NCBI GenBank assembly: GCA_963727075.1
Contig: CAVSET010000001.1
Span: forward strand, 620,001 to 684,000
Direction of reading: 5' to 3'
DNA from: Bog-756 sp963727075
GTDB lineage: Bacteria; Actinomycetota; Acidimicrobiia; Acidimicrobiales; RAAP-2
Length of the DNA: 64,000 nt
Below the pieces are notes generated by a model. That model saw only the letters and a list, made by a program, of their open reading frames with translations, did not search any database and was not told where the DNA came from. Each line of letters opens with the position of its first letter. The first letter of the stretch is position 1. The translations under genes were made by a program, and so were the position numbers. Of the stretch, positions 27,885-37,361 are shown in pieces.

Positions 27885-28490
27885 CTAGGCCTCCACCTCG
27901 CGCCGTCCTTCGAGGGCACGACCGAGTGTGAGCTCGTCGGCGTACTCGAGGTCCCCGCCCACCGGGAGCCCGCTGGCGATCCTCGTCACGGACAGCCCCA
28001 TCGGCTTCAACAGCCGGGCCAGGTACATGGCGGTGGCCTCGCCCTCGAGGTTGGGGTTGGTGCAGAGGATGACTTCCTTGACGCCCTCGGCCTCGACCCG
28101 TTCCAGCAGTTCGCGGATCCGCAGCTGGTCGGGGCCGATGCCCTCGATGGGGTTGAGGGCCCCTTGGAGCACGTGGTACTTCCCGGAGAACTCCCCGGTC
28201 TTCTCGACCGAGACGATGTCGCGGGGGTCCTCCACCACGCAGACCGAGGTGCCGTCGCGGCGGTCGTCGGCGCAGATGGCGCACAGCCCGCCCTCGGCCA
28301 CGTTGAAGCACCGGGGGCAGAGGGTGATGCGCTCCTTGACCGCCACGATGGCCTCGGCCAGGCGCAGCGCGTCCTCCGGCGCCACCCGGAGCAGGTGGAA
28401 GGTGATCCGCTGGGCCGACTTGGGCCCGATGCCGGGGAGGCGGCCCAGCTCGTCGATGAGCGCCTGCAGGGGCCCGGAGAAGATGGCCAA
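27885..28490 (-). CDS. recR: Recombination protein RecR
   Basis: A 201-residue RecF-pathway protein acting with RecO and RecF at gapped DNA. The helix-hairpin-helix LGRLPGIGPKSAQR is at residues 12-25, the four-Cys zinc site CPRC-x8-CAIC at about 59-74, and a Toprim domain follows with VVEDPRDIVSVE. The TTG at 28490 is supported by an excellent AGGAGGTGA eight bases upstream, lying inside the end of dnaX. The dnaX stop is directly adjacent, so the two genes are cotranscribed. Confidence 0.96.
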   Translation of the reverse strand: MAIFSGPLQALIDELGRLPGIGPKSAQRITFHLLRVAPEDALRLAEAIVAVKERITLCPRCFNVAEGGLCAICADDRRDGTSVCVVEDPRDIVSVEKTGEFSGKYHVLQGALNPIEGIGPDQLRIRELLERVEAEGVKEVILCTNPNLEGEATAMYLARLLKPMGLSVTRIASGLPVGGDLEYADELTLGRALEGRREVEA

Positions 28491-30599
28491 TTAGGTCACC
28501 TCCTCGGCGCCGGGGAATGCCTGCAGCACCCGGGACTGCGCCGAGTTGTCGACCACCGCCACCTCACCGAGCGCCGACTCGTCGAAGGGCGAGAGGTCCT
28601 CCTCGGCGTCGTCCGTGCCCTCGGAGACGCCCGGGCGCCCGACTTCGTCCGTGGTCCCGGGATCGTCAGTGCGCCCGACTTCGTCCGTGGGCCCGGGTTC
28701 GTCGACCCGGCCCCGCCGCGGCGCGGAAATGGTCGTGCCGCCGGAGCCGGCTCCGGGAGGACCGGCGTCGCCGGGGGCACCAGCGGACCGCCCGGCTCGG
28801 GCCGGCCGGTCCCCGGTCCGGTCCTCGCGCCGAGAGGGTGGTTCGGGCCGGGTCGATCGATCGTCGGCACCGGAGGCGGTGGCCGGCCCCTCTGCGCCCG
28901 GGTCGACCACCAGCTCGAGCCCGACCCGGCAGCCGAAGTAGTCAGAGAGCACCTGCTCGACCTCGGGGCGGACCTCCTCGCACCGGGTGCGGTGGATCTC
29001 GTTGGGCAGGCCGAACTCGGCCCGGTCCCCCGCCGCCCCCATGAACCGCCCCGCCTGGAAGAGAGCCTTGGCCTTCGGTCGCAGGCGGCCGATGATGTTG
29101 TCCCCCCAGGCCTGCACCAGCTGGTCCCGGGTGGGGAACGCGGCCGATGGGGACGTGCCCGGTTGAGGGGCGGGCACTGTCGCCGGCCTGGCTTCCGGGG
29201 CGGGCCCGTTGGCCGGTGGCGCCTGGTCCGTCACCGGTGTCGGCTGCCGGTTCGCGCTGGTCTCGCCGTCGGGCGGGGTTGCCGCCGACTTCCGTCGGAC
29301 CGCCCCTACCGTCCGGCGGGTACCGCCCGCTGACGCATCGGCCGGCGGCTCGGTGCCGGGCGGTTCGACCGGGTCCGGGCCTCCGGATGCCGGGGCCGGG
29401 GTGGCGGAGGTCGGTGTGGCCGGTGCGGAACGGGATCCGGTGGACGGTGGTGAGTGGGAGCCGGTGCCGGGCGACGACTCGGTGCGTGCGGCCTCCAGCC
29501 GCTCGATGCGGGCCAGCAGCGCCTCCGGCGTCACGTCGGCCTCGGGATGGGCCAGCCGGATGAGGGCCACCTCGAGGCTGACCCGGGGGTCGGGCGCGTC
29601 CCGCATGGACACCTGGGCCAGGCCCAGCACCTCGAGGGAGCGGACCAGGGTGGCCAGCCCGACCCGTTCGGAGCGGGCGGCCAACGCGTCCCGTTCCGAG
29701 CCGGCCACCGAGACCAGCTCGGGTGCGACCAACACCAGAAACCCTTGCCGCAGATGGTCGAGCAGGTCGCTGGCCAGCTGTTGCGGGCTGTAGCCCGCCG
29801 AGGTGAGCTGGGCCACCGCGGCCAGCGCCCGGCCGACGTCGCGCTCGGCCAGGGACTCCACGATCTCGTCGAGCTCGGGTAGGTCGTCGTCGACCGTCTC
29901 GGACGCCACCACCTGGTCGAGGACGGAGAGCGCGTCGCGGGCCGACCCCCGTCCCCGCCGGACGGCCAGGGCCAGGGCCTCGTCCGGGACGTCGAGGTTT
30001 GCCTGCTGCCGGACCTGGTCGAGCAGGTCACCGAGGACCTCGGGACCGAGGAGCCGGAATTCGAAGTGCTGGGTGCGGCTCCTGATGGTGGGCAGCACCT
30101 TCTGCGGGTCGGTGGTGGCCAGGACGAACACCACGTGCGGGGGCGGCTCCTCCAAGGTCTTCAGCAGGGCGTTCGACGCCGCCGTCGACAGCATGTGGAC
30201 CTCGTCGACGATGTAGACCTTCTGGCGGCCGGGCGTCCCGAGGGCGGCCCGGGCCACCAGGTCCCGCATGGCCTCGACCCCGTTGTTGGAGGCGGCGTCG
30301 AGCTCGTGCACGTCGAGGGACGACCCTCGGGTGATCTCGACACAGGACGAGCACACCCCGCACGGCTCACCCTCGTGCAGGTCGGTGCAGTTGAGGGCCA
30401 TGGCCAGGATCCGGGCCGTGGACGTCTTGCCGGTACCCCGGGGCCCGCTGAACAGGTAGGCATGGGCCACCCGGCCGTCCCGGACCGCGTTGCGCAGGGC
30501 CAGCACCACGTGGTCCTGGCCGCGCACCTCCTCGAAGTTGATGGGCCGGAAGCGTCGGTAGAGCGACTGGTAGGGGATGTCGTCGGGTTCCACGGCCAC
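28491..30599 (-). CDS. dnaX: DNA polymerase III subunits gamma/tau
   Basis: A 702-residue clamp-loader ATPase. Walker A GPRGTGKTST is at about residue 51, a zinc-binding CGVCSSC at about 82, Walker B VDEVHML near 127, and sensor-type TTDPQK near 160. The arginine-finger segment reads SRTQHF, not SRC as in E. coli. After about residue 370 the sequence is Pro/Thr/Asp-rich and includes a 12-residue repeat; the tau-like domain around 490-560 should contact polymerase. Start GTG 30599, with a second GTG two codons later. Confidence 0.95.
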   Translation of the reverse strand: MAVEPDDIPYQSLYRRFRPINFEEVRGQDHVVLALRNAVRDGRVAHAYLFSGPRGTGKTSTARILAMALNCTDLHEGEPCGVCSSCVEITRGSSLDVHELDAASNNGVEAMRDLVARAALGTPGRQKVYIVDEVHMLSTAASNALLKTLEEPPPHVVFVLATTDPQKVLPTIRSRTQHFEFRLLGPEVLGDLLDQVRQQANLDVPDEALALAVRRGRGSARDALSVLDQVVASETVDDDLPELDEIVESLAERDVGRALAAVAQLTSAGYSPQQLASDLLDHLRQGFLVLVAPELVSVAGSERDALAARSERVGLATLVRSLEVLGLAQVSMRDAPDPRVSLEVALIRLAHPEADVTPEALLARIERLEAARTESSPGTGSHSPPSTGSRSAPATPTSATPAPASGGPDPVEPPGTEPPADASAGGTRRTVGAVRRKSAATPPDGETSANRQPTPVTDQAPPANGPAPEARPATVPAPQPGTSPSAAFPTRDQLVQAWGDNIIGRLRPKAKALFQAGRFMGAAGDRAEFGLPNEIHRTRCEEVRPEVEQVLSDYFGCRVGLELVVDPGAEGPATASGADDRSTRPEPPSRREDRTGDRPARAGRSAGAPGDAGPPGAGSGGTTISAPRRGRVDEPGPTDEVGRTDDPGTTDEVGRPGVSEGTDDAEEDLSPFDESALGEVAVVDNSAQSRVLQAFPGAEEVT
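28635..28703. repeat. 36-bp in-frame repeat in the dnaX tail
   Basis: GCGCCCGACTTCGTCCGTGG begins at 28635 and again at 28671, with near-identical flanks, giving two copies of a 12-residue acidic unit (VGRTDDPGTTDE type) in the disordered tail of the clamp-loader subunit. Confidence 0.75.
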
Positions 30600-30912
30600 G
30601 CCCCGGCAGCCTACCGGCCACCCGGGGTCCGCCCCGGCGGTCGCCGGTGGTCCATGGCGGCGCCGGTCGGCGGGTCGGAACCGGTTCGTCGCCGCGGCGC
30701 GGCCGACGGGAAGTACCTTCGGGTGCGCGCCGGTGCCCCGGGATGGACACCCAGCGCGGTCGTCCGCGACATCGTTTCAAGCGGGGCTTGGCTCGGCCCG
30801 CCACCCTGGGTGTTCGACCCTCGTCACCGCGTTGCGCCGATGGTACGTTTCGCTCCTTCGGTTGGATCACAACTGAAGCTTCATCAGGGGCAGAGGTTCG
30901 GAGGGGATGAAC
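30600..30912. promoter_or_regulatory. dnaX / surface-protein divergent spacer
   Basis: About 310 bases without a gene between two divergent starts. It should carry both promoters. The segment nearest the plus-strand gene is less GC-rich (around 30840-30890) and ends in a GGAGGGG ribosome site at 30899-30905. No clear -10/-35 pair or operator was found. Confidence 0.35.
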
Positions 30913-32805
30913 ATGGGCGGAGGAATGATTCGCCGTATCACGTTGGGCGCGGCAGCAGTCGCTGTCGCTTCGTTGGCGGGGATGGCACCCGCTGCCAGTG
31001 CGGCCACATCGGTCGGTTCGCTATCGGTGTCGGCATCGCCGTTCACTCCCGCAACCACGTCCACCTACACGGTGGGATTCCGGACGAGCGCCACCGGGGC
31101 ACTGGCCGCCGGTTCTGGAACCATCACCATCGACGACGGCGTCGGGCAGCTCCCCTCGACGGCCGGCGACTACACCGTTCGCGCCGCCGGAAAGTCCGGC
31201 CCGGCCACCGCCCTCAACACCTCGGGCACCAGCGTGACCATCAACACGCCGGTGGCGGTGGCGGTCTCGACAATCGTGTCGGTGACCATCGCCCCGGTAA
31301 CCACCCCCGCGGCCAACAACTATGCGGCGAACGTCAGCACCTCCGCCGACACGACCCCCGCGTCGGTCACGTACACGATCGGCACTGCCACCCAGGTGGT
31401 GCCCACCTCGGGCAACAACCAGTCCACCCAGGTCGGGGCCGCTTTCGCATCGCACCTCGGGGCCAGCGTCAAGGACGGATCCACACCGCCCAACCCGGTC
31501 GACGAAGCCAACATCGCGGTCACCTTCACCGTCGTCCCCGGTCTCACCGGGTCCAGTGCCACCTTCGCCAACACCAGCGGCACCACCATCGCCAACACTG
31601 ACTCCCACGGCCTGGCCACCTCGACCCTGCTGACCGCCAACGGCATCCCGGGTACGTTCACCGTCACCGCCGCGGCCACGGCCAACGCCGTCGCCCTCAG
31701 CCCAGCCACGTTCACCGAGACCATCGGCGCGGTGACGGTTCCTGGTGCACCGACGGTCGGCTCGGCGACGGCCGGCAACGCCAGCGCCACAGTCACCTGG
31801 ACAGGTCCGACAACCGGCGGGGTTCCGACGGGCTACACGGTCACGTCGTCCCCGGGCGGCTTCATTGCCAACGCCGGTTCCGGGGCCACCTCGGCCGTGG
31901 TGTCGGGCCTGGCCAACGGCGTCAGTTACACGTTCACGGTGACGGCCAACAACTCGGCCGGGCCCGGGGCGGCGTCCGGGCCGTCCAATGCGGTGACCCC
32001 GGTGGCACCCTCACCGCCGCCGCCGCCGGCCCAGACTCCGTCGCCTCCGGTCTCCAACGGAAGCCTTCCCGGTCCGGTGACCGGCATGGCCTCCCTACCC
32101 GACGGCATGGGCTACTGGCTGACCGACGCCGCCGGCGGGGTCTCCGCTCACGGCAACGCGGTCAACTACGGCTCGATGGCCGGGCACGTCTTGAACGCCC
32201 CGATCAACCACATCGTGGCAACCTCGGACGGCAAGGGCTACTGGCTGGTGGCCGCCGACGGGGGAACCTTCACCTTCGGTGACGCCGGCTTCTACGGCTC
32301 CACGGGCAACCTCCGCCTCAACGCACCGGTCGTCGACATCGCCCCGACCCAGGACGGCAAGGGCTACTGGCTGGTGGCCTCCGACGGCGGCATCTTCTCC
32401 TTCGGTGATGCGCAATTCCACGGCTCGATGGGCGGACACCCCCTCAACAAGCCGGTCGTCGGGATCAGTGCCGACAACGCCACCGGCGGGTACTGGGAGG
32501 TCGCCTCTGACGGGGGCATCTTTGCCTTCGGGGCGCCCTTCTTCGGGTCGACCGGGAACATCGTCCTCAACAAGCCGGTGAACGGCATGACGGCGACCGC
32601 CGACTCGGGTGGCTACTGGTTCGTGGCGTCCGACGGCGGCATCTTCTCCTTCGGCGACGCGCAGTTCCATGGCTCGACGGGCGGATCGCCGATCAACGCC
32701 CCCATCGTGGGCATGGCCACCAACAACGCCACCGGCGGGTACTGGCTGGTCGCCTCGGACGGGGGCGTCTTCGCCTTCGGCACGCCGTTCTACGGCGCCG
32801 ACTGA
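30913..32805 (+). CDS. Secreted Ig/Fn3 protein with six propeller-like repeats
   Basis: About 630 residues. A signal peptide ends near ASA-AT. Ig-like and Thr-rich segments, a fibronectin type III domain (about 280-365) and a Pro-rich linker follow. The last 250 residues are six repeats of about 47 residues with the consensus GYWLVASDGGIFSFGDAQFH then GSTG and L/IN-x-P-(I/V)-V-x-(G/I). The spacing suggests a beta-propeller for binding sugars or polymers. ATG 30913 is preferred to ATG 30907 because GGAGG is eight bases away rather than two. It is exported and probably surface-associated; the ligand is unknown. A broken paralogue lies at 35601-37361. Confidence 0.85.
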   Translation: MGGGMIRRITLGAAAVAVASLAGMAPAASAATSVGSLSVSASPFTPATTSTYTVGFRTSATGALAAGSGTITIDDGVGQLPSTAGDYTVRAAGKSGPATALNTSGTSVTINTPVAVAVSTIVSVTIAPVTTPAANNYAANVSTSADTTPASVTYTIGTATQVVPTSGNNQSTQVGAAFASHLGASVKDGSTPPNPVDEANIAVTFTVVPGLTGSSATFANTSGTTIANTDSHGLATSTLLTANGIPGTFTVTAAATANAVALSPATFTETIGAVTVPGAPTVGSATAGNASATVTWTGPTTGGVPTGYTVTSSPGGFIANAGSGATSAVVSGLANGVSYTFTVTANNSAGPGAASGPSNAVTPVAPSPPPPPAQTPSPPVSNGSLPGPVTGMASLPDGMGYWLTDAAGGVSAHGNAVNYGSMAGHVLNAPINHIVATSDGKGYWLVAADGGTFTFGDAGFYGSTGNLRLNAPVVDIAPTQDGKGYWLVASDGGIFSFGDAQFHGSMGGHPLNKPVVGISADNATGGYWEVASDGGIFAFGAPFFGSTGNIVLNKPVNGMTATADSGGYWFVASDGGIFSFGDAQFHGSTGGSPINAPIVGMATNNATGGYWLVASDGGVFAFGTPFYGAD

Positions 32806-32858
32806 CAACGGTCTTCACTGATCACTGCGGAGGGGCAGACAGCAGCCTGAGGAGCATG

Positions 32859-32890
32859 GCAGCTCGGTCCGGTCACAGGGACCGAGCTGC
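32859..32890. terminator. Perfect 12-bp hairpin, likely bidirectional terminator
   Basis: GCAGCTCGGTCC (32859-32870) and GGACCGAGCTGC (32879-32890) form a perfect 12-base stem with an 8-base loop. It lies between the end of the plus-strand surface gene and the 3' end of the minus-strand SRP RNA, so it could stop transcription from both sides. No T-run follows, which is common in GC-rich actinobacteria. Confidence 0.6.
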
Positions 32891-32926
32891 GCTCCCTGGC
32901 TGGCAGCTCGCCGTAAAGGGATCGGG

Positions 32927-33060
32927 CCCCGGAGCTCGGCGCGACGGCCAGGCTGGCTGCGGCACACGGCCTGGCCTGCTGAGAGCTGCTGCCTTCCGAC
33001 CCTGACTCGATTCACAGGAGGACGTTGCGCAGGACCCAGCCGTCGCGCCGAGCGCCGGGG
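32927..33060 (-). ncRNA. ffs: Signal recognition particle RNA (4.5S-like)
   Basis: On the minus strand GTCAGGGTCGGAAGGCAGC appears (near 32986-33005). This is the conserved SRP domain-IV core: GTCAGG, a GGAA tetraloop closed by GTC/GGC, and AGCAGC. Flanking arms pair over a long distance: CCCCGG with CCGGGG at the ends, and the 13-base CTCGGCGCGACGG with its exact complement. This supports one long hairpin of about 134 bases. The RNA binds Ffh to target membrane and secreted proteins. Exact ends are estimated from the pairing. Its location near dnaX and a tRNA-Ser gene is typical of actinobacteria. Confidence 0.88.
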
Positions 33061-33155
33061 CGGTCGCCAGCCTACCCTTCCGCTCCGGCGGGCGGAGTAG
33101 CCTGACGGGGCTGTTGACCCCTCCGGAGCCCGCTCGGGCCGGGGATGGTCGACCC

Positions 33156-33243
33156 GGAGGCGTGCGAGAGCGGCCGAATCGGCACGACTGGAAATCGTGT
33201 GTGGGGCAACCCACCGTGGGTTCAAATCCCACCGCCTCCGCCA
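33156..33243 (+). tRNA. tRNA-Ser(GGA)
   Basis: An 88-base class II tRNA with a long variable arm. The acceptor GGAGGCG pairs with CGCCTCC, the anticodon loop is CTGGAAA, the T-loop is TTCAAAT, discriminator G, and the CCA end is encoded. It reads UCC/UCU codons and diverges from the SRP RNA gene. Confidence 0.97.
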
Positions 33244-33347
33244 CGGTCCGCCGACTGGGCCTCCGGGACTGAGAGGCCCTATTCCGAGTTCCTCTGGCAC
33301 CCGCCGGGCCGGTTCCGTTCCGGGCCTGTTGGAGGCCCGCGTGACCG

Positions 33348-34089
33348 CTAGGCCAGCTTGGCGGACCAACCACCGTCGACCGCGAGGACGGCACCGATGA
33401 CAAACGATGCCCGGTCCGAGGCCAGGAATGCGCCGACCTCGGCGACCTCGTGGGGCTGGCCGGCCCGACCGAGGGCTGCCTTCGCCGCGATGTCCGGGAT
33501 GAAATCCTCCGCCCTCCCCGCCATGATCTCGGTGAGGACGAAGCCCGGGCTGATGACGTTGACCCGGATCCCCTGGGTGCCGTACTCGATGGCGGCCGAT
33601 TTGGAGGCGCCGATGATCCCGTGCTTGACAGCCGAATAGACGCTCGTTCCGGCCGATCCGTTGAGGCCGCCGACCGAGGGCCAGTTGAGGATCGAACCGC
33701 CGCCGGTCGGGAGCCTCGTGCGGATGCCGTGCGTCATCCTCGGGGATGAAGCCGCGCAGGTCGACGCCCATGAGCCGGTCGTAGAGCGCCATGTCGAGAT
33801 CGGCAAGCATGCAGCCGTCAGCAACACCGGCCACGTTGAGTACCACGTCGACCCAGCCGAACTCCTCGACTGCGGCGGCGATCAGCGCCTCCACCTCCGC
33901 CTCCTTCGTGACGTCGCAACGCACGGGCACGACGCCCTCGCCAACTTCGTCGGCGGTGTCCTGCTCTGCCCCGCTGATATCGGCGGCGACAACCTTCGCA
34001 CCCACGCGGACGAAGACCTTGATCGACGCCTTTGCCATCCCCGAGCCCGCCCCGGTGATGACCGCGACCTTGTTGTCCAACTCGCCCAT
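33348..34089 (-). CDS. Short-chain dehydrogenase/reductase, one frameshift
   Basis: The combined frames give about 247 residues of a classical SDR. The N-terminal frame (ATG 34089) has the nucleotide fold VAVITGAGSGMAKAS and DVVLNVAGVADG. The C-terminal frame has SILNWPSVGG, the YSAVKHG catalytic pair, and PGFVLTEIMAGRAEDF, typical of 3-oxoacyl- or 3-hydroxy-dehydrogenases. The switch lies at about 33735-33745 (LRGFIP then MTHGIR); one extra base explains it. Substrate is unknown. Confidence 0.85.
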
Positions 34090-34228
34090 CGTGCTCCTCT
34101 TTCATCCTCGTGCGCCGTCAGAATTTAGTGTCAGGGTATGGCATTGATATGGCAGGACGGTGCCGGGACGCGGCATCGCCAGGCGACGAACGGATCGCAG
34201 GTCCTGCGCTGGGATGGAAGCCGTTACG

Positions 34229-34250
34229 ACCCGACCCGACCCGACCCGCC
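34229..34250. repeat. ACCCG pentanucleotide microsatellite
   Basis: Four to five tandem ACCCG-type units upstream of a small secreted-protein gene. Such a run is slippage-prone, but it lies outside any recognised gene. Confidence 0.6.
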
Positions 34251-34368
34251 CCGCTCTTGTCGAGATTCACAGGACGCGCTCGAGGTCGGCAACAGGTGAA
34301 TCCCACATCGCTCGGTCACGGTGGGTGCTCCGAGAGAGTCTCGGAGCCACAGAAACAAGGAGAATGCC

Positions 34369-34884
34369 ATGTCCCCCAACCCACGCCGGATGCGTCGAGC
34401 CCTGGTCACCGGCGCCGTCGTGGCCGGCGCCTCCCTGGGCGCGGCCGGTGTTGCATCGGCCGCCACCAGCGCCACCACGAGCCCTTCGTCCGGGTCGTCG
34501 AGCGCCACTGCGCCATCAGGAAGCTCCGCCGGAACCCCACCGACCGGTGCCCCACCGGCCGGCACCGGGGGGGATCCGGCGACCATGAGCCATGGCCCCA
34601 ACGAGACGCTGTTGACGGGCACCGATCTCCAAAAGGCCACCGCCGCCGCCGATGCCGCGGTGCCGGGAACCACCATCATCCGGGCCGAGACCAACTCGTC
34701 GGGTGGCTACCCCTACGAGGTCCACATGAAGAAGTCCGACGGGACGGACGTCACCGTCGAGCTCGACTCCAACTTTTCGGTGATCACCACGATCTCCCGA
34801 TTCGGGGCGGGCCCGACGGGGAGCCAGGGCCCCAGGTCGGCCGGTGGTCAGGCACCCAGCTCGGGGTCGTCTTCGACCTATTGA
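34369..34884 (+). CDS. Secreted protein with PepSY-like domain
   Basis: A 171-residue protein. The signal peptide (RRMRRALVTGAVVAGASLGA) likely ends at ASA-AT. A Ser/Thr/Pro/Gly-rich linker precedes a compact domain (about 82-145) with LLTGTDLQKATAAADAAVPG and YPYEVHMKKSDGTDVTVELD, which reads like a PepSY domain; these often act as inhibitors or binding modules. ATG 34369 has AAGGAG seven bases upstream. A hairpin follows at 34902-34937. Confidence 0.8.
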   Translation: MSPNPRRMRRALVTGAVVAGASLGAAGVASAATSATTSPSSGSSSATAPSGSSAGTPPTGAPPAGTGGDPATMSHGPNETLLTGTDLQKATAAADAAVPGTTIIRAETNSSGGYPYEVHMKKSDGTDVTVELDSNFSVITTISRFGAGPTGSQGPRSAGGQAPSSGSSSTY

Positions 34885-34901
34885 CCTGGGCGTATCGGAC
34901 G

Positions 34902-34937
34902 GGCCCCGCAGTCGTCACCGAGGCGGCTGCGGGGTCC
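34902..34937 (+). terminator. Hairpin downstream of PepSY-like gene
   Basis: GGCCCCGCAG (34902-34911) pairs with CTGCGGGGTCC (34927-34937, one G-T pair) across a 15-base loop, 17 bases after the stop codon. No T-run follows. A likely intrinsic terminator of GC-rich type. Confidence 0.55.
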
Positions 34938-34946
34938 TGTTCACCT

Positions 34947-34994
34947 CATCTCGATGCGGCTCGACGTTGCCATCTCGATGCGGCTCGACGTTGC
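34947..34994. repeat. 24-bp perfect tandem duplication
   Basis: CATCTCGATGCGGCTCGACG plus TTGC occurs twice without a gap (34947-34970, 34971-34994), in the spacer just upstream of tadA. Possibly a duplicated protein-binding site in its promoter. Confidence 0.8.
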
Positions 34995-35044
34995 CGTTCC
35001 GTTGTCGCCATGGATCTCCTCGGCTTCGCTTAGCATCCCGCCAT

Positions 35045-35564
35045 ATGAAGTCCGACGGGACAGCCGCCCCGAGTCCTGAGGCTACCGGTCGGCTGCACCG
35101 CGGCCCGGGGCTGAGCGATGACGAGGCCATGGCCCTGGCCCTGGAGGAGGCGGCCGCCGCCCCCGCTCACGGCGACGTCCCGGTGGGAGCCGTCGCCCTG
35201 GTCGACGGGCGAGATCATCGCCTCACGCCACAACGAGCGGGAGAGACGGGGCGACCCGGCCGCCCACGCCGAGCTGCTGGCCCTGGCGGATGCGGCCGTT
35301 TCCCTCGGGACGTGGCGCCTCTCCGAGGTGACGTTGGTGGTCACGCTCGAGCCGTGCCCGATGTGTGCCGGCGGGCTCGTGGCCGCCCGGCTCGGGCGCC
35401 TGGTCTTCGGGGCGGCCGATCCCAAGGCGGGGGCGTGTGGATCCCTCTACAACCTGTGCGTCGACCCCCGCCTCAACCACGAGGTCACCGTGGTCTCAGG
35501 GGTCAGAGCGGCAGAGGTGAGCGGTCAGCTTCGCAGCTACTTCGAGGCGCACCGGCACGGTTGA
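35045..35564 (+). CDS. tadA: tRNA adenosine deaminase TadA, one frameshift
   Basis: About 173 residues from two frames. TadA converts A34 to inosine in tRNA-Arg(ACG) and is essential in most bacteria. Frame one (ATG 35045) gives DEAMALALEEAAAAPAHGDVPVGAVALVDG. Frame two continues EIIASRHNERERRGDPAAHAEL with the zinc ligands HAE and EPCPMCAGG. At about 35213 one extra C in GACGGGCGAG breaks the frame; removing it restores VDGEIIAS exactly. A true null would be unexpected, so a base error is the likeliest cause. Confidence 0.9.
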
Positions 35565-35600
35565 CCGGATGTGGCCAACCGGCCGTGCGCACCTCCCGGA

Positions 35601-37361
35601 CTAGCTGTGGGTGTTAGCCATCCCGACGATCGGCATGTTGAGATGGATGTTGCCGGTCGAGCCGAAGAAGAGGTCGCGTCCCGAAGCAGAAGGCCCCTCC
35701 GTCGGAGGCGACGAAGCGGTAGCCGGCACCGTCCAGTGATGCAGACATGCCGACGATCGGCTGGTTGCAGGCGGATCGCTCCCGTCGAGCCCAGGAAGGG
35801 GGCGCCGCCGAAGGAGAAGATGCCCCCATCGGATGCCACCAGCCAGTAGGCGCCGGGCACGGCGGGATCGGCGGCCATGCCGACCACCGGCTTGTTCAGC
35901 CGGATCCCGCCGGTCGAGCCACTGAACGTCGCGTCACCGAAGGAGAAGATCCCTCCGTCGGAGGCCGACCAGCCAGTAACCGTGGCCGTCCGCCGTCGCG
36001 GCCATTCCGACGATCGGCTTGTTGAAGACGATGTTGCCGGTCGACCCGTAGAACTGGGCGTCACCGAACGATGAAGATGCCGCCGTCGGAGGCGACCAGC
36101 CAGTAGCCGCCGTCGTCCGGTGTGGACGCCATCCCGACGATCGGCTTGTTGAGGGCGATGTTGCCGGTGGAGCCGTAGAAGTTGGCCGTGCCATGGGTGA
36201 AGATGCCTCCGTCGGAGGCAACCAGCCAGTAACCGCCGTCGGTGGACGTCGAAGCCATCCCGACGATCGGCTTGTTGAGACGGGTCGCCCCCTGCGACCC
36301 GTGGAACACGGCGTTCCCGAAGCTGAAGATGCCGCCATCGGTGGCGCCGAGCCAGTACCCACTGCTCGGAGCGGAGTTCACCGTGGTGACGCCGCCCGGG
36401 CGGTTGGTTCGGCGGGGGCGGGGCCGAGCTCTGGTAGAAGATGGTCACGTTCCCGTTGCCCGTCCAGTGACCCTGGAAGTAGGGCTGGTCGTGAGCGACA
36501 GGGCCGGATTGCTGAAGCCGGAGCCACCCCCACCGCCGGAGGCGGCTCCGCCGCCCCCACCAGCGAAGTACCCGCCGCCCCCCCGCCGCCACGGCGCCGA
36601 GGTCACCGCTACCACCCGTGGCCTGCGAGGACTGGCCGGTCGTGCGGACCGTTGCCCGCCGTCGCCGCGCCCCCACCCCCGGCCCCGGGGGCGCTGGAGG
36701 TGCCGGCTTGCCCGCCGGCGGCGCCGGTGCCCGGCAACCCGTTCCCGATGGTGTTCCCGGCGAGCTGTCCGCCGGCTCCTCCGGTACCGGCAGTTCCGCC
36801 GCCCCCACCGCCTGCCGCGGCCAGGAGCAACGTGTTCCCGGTGGAGTCGAAGATCTGCGTCGAGCCGCCCCCGCCGCCGGCGCCCGCGCCGCCGGTACCG
36901 CCGCCGCCCATCCCGCCGCCGCCGTTGGTGGACCCGATCTGGCCCACGGAGATGGTCACGCTCTGAGCCGGGCTGACCGCCAGGGCTTCGTTGACCGTGC
37001 CCCCGTTGCCCCCGGCACCACCGGTGCCGCTGCCGCCCTGACCGCCGCTGGCATCAAAGCAAATGGAGTTGGGGATGGCGTTGGCCGGGACGATCCAGGT
37101 CTGCGTCATTGGGTGAAAGCCGAACCTCACGGAGATGGTGTTCGGTCCGAAGGTCGAGGCGTAGGCCCCGCAATCGGTGACTGCGGTCCGAGCCTGGCCG
37201 CTGCGGGTGCACCCGAATCAGTCAGTGTCAGCACCAGCGGGATCACCAGCGCGCAACTCGCCACCAGGGCCAACGCGGTACGCCACCGGAACGGGCGCCG
37301 GGGCTCCCTCGATCCTGCGTCTTCCGGACAGGCGTGTTGCATCTCCGTGGAGTTGGTTCAT
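35601..37361 (-). pseudogene. Propeller-repeat surface protein paralogue, many frameshifts
   Basis: About 585 residues are spread over all three minus frames. The likely start is ATG 37361, with GAGGAG seven bases upstream. A membrane/signal segment (TALALVASCALVIPLVLTLT) is read in another frame, then a glycine-rich domain (about 37130-36640: GGGGMGGGGTGGAGAGGGG), then at least five propeller repeats (GYWLVASDGGIF, GSTGNIALNKPIVGMA). The frame ends MANTHS-stop at 35601. At least seven one-base shifts are needed, near 37300, 37170, 36640, 36390, 36065, 35960 and 35775. Repeat similarity to 30913-32805 is strong. It may be a real relic or an error-rich assembly patch. Confidence 0.8.

Noticed and set aside
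32820..32890. Plus-strand SRP RNA reading of AGCAGCC near 32841
   Set aside because: The plus-strand hairpin has an 8-base loop and lacks the GGAA tetraloop core; the real core is on the minus strand at about 33000.
33145..33351. Plus-strand small ORF and the antisense 32873-33403 frame
   Set aside because: Both read through tRNA-Ser(GGA) and the SRP RNA region and are not protein-like.
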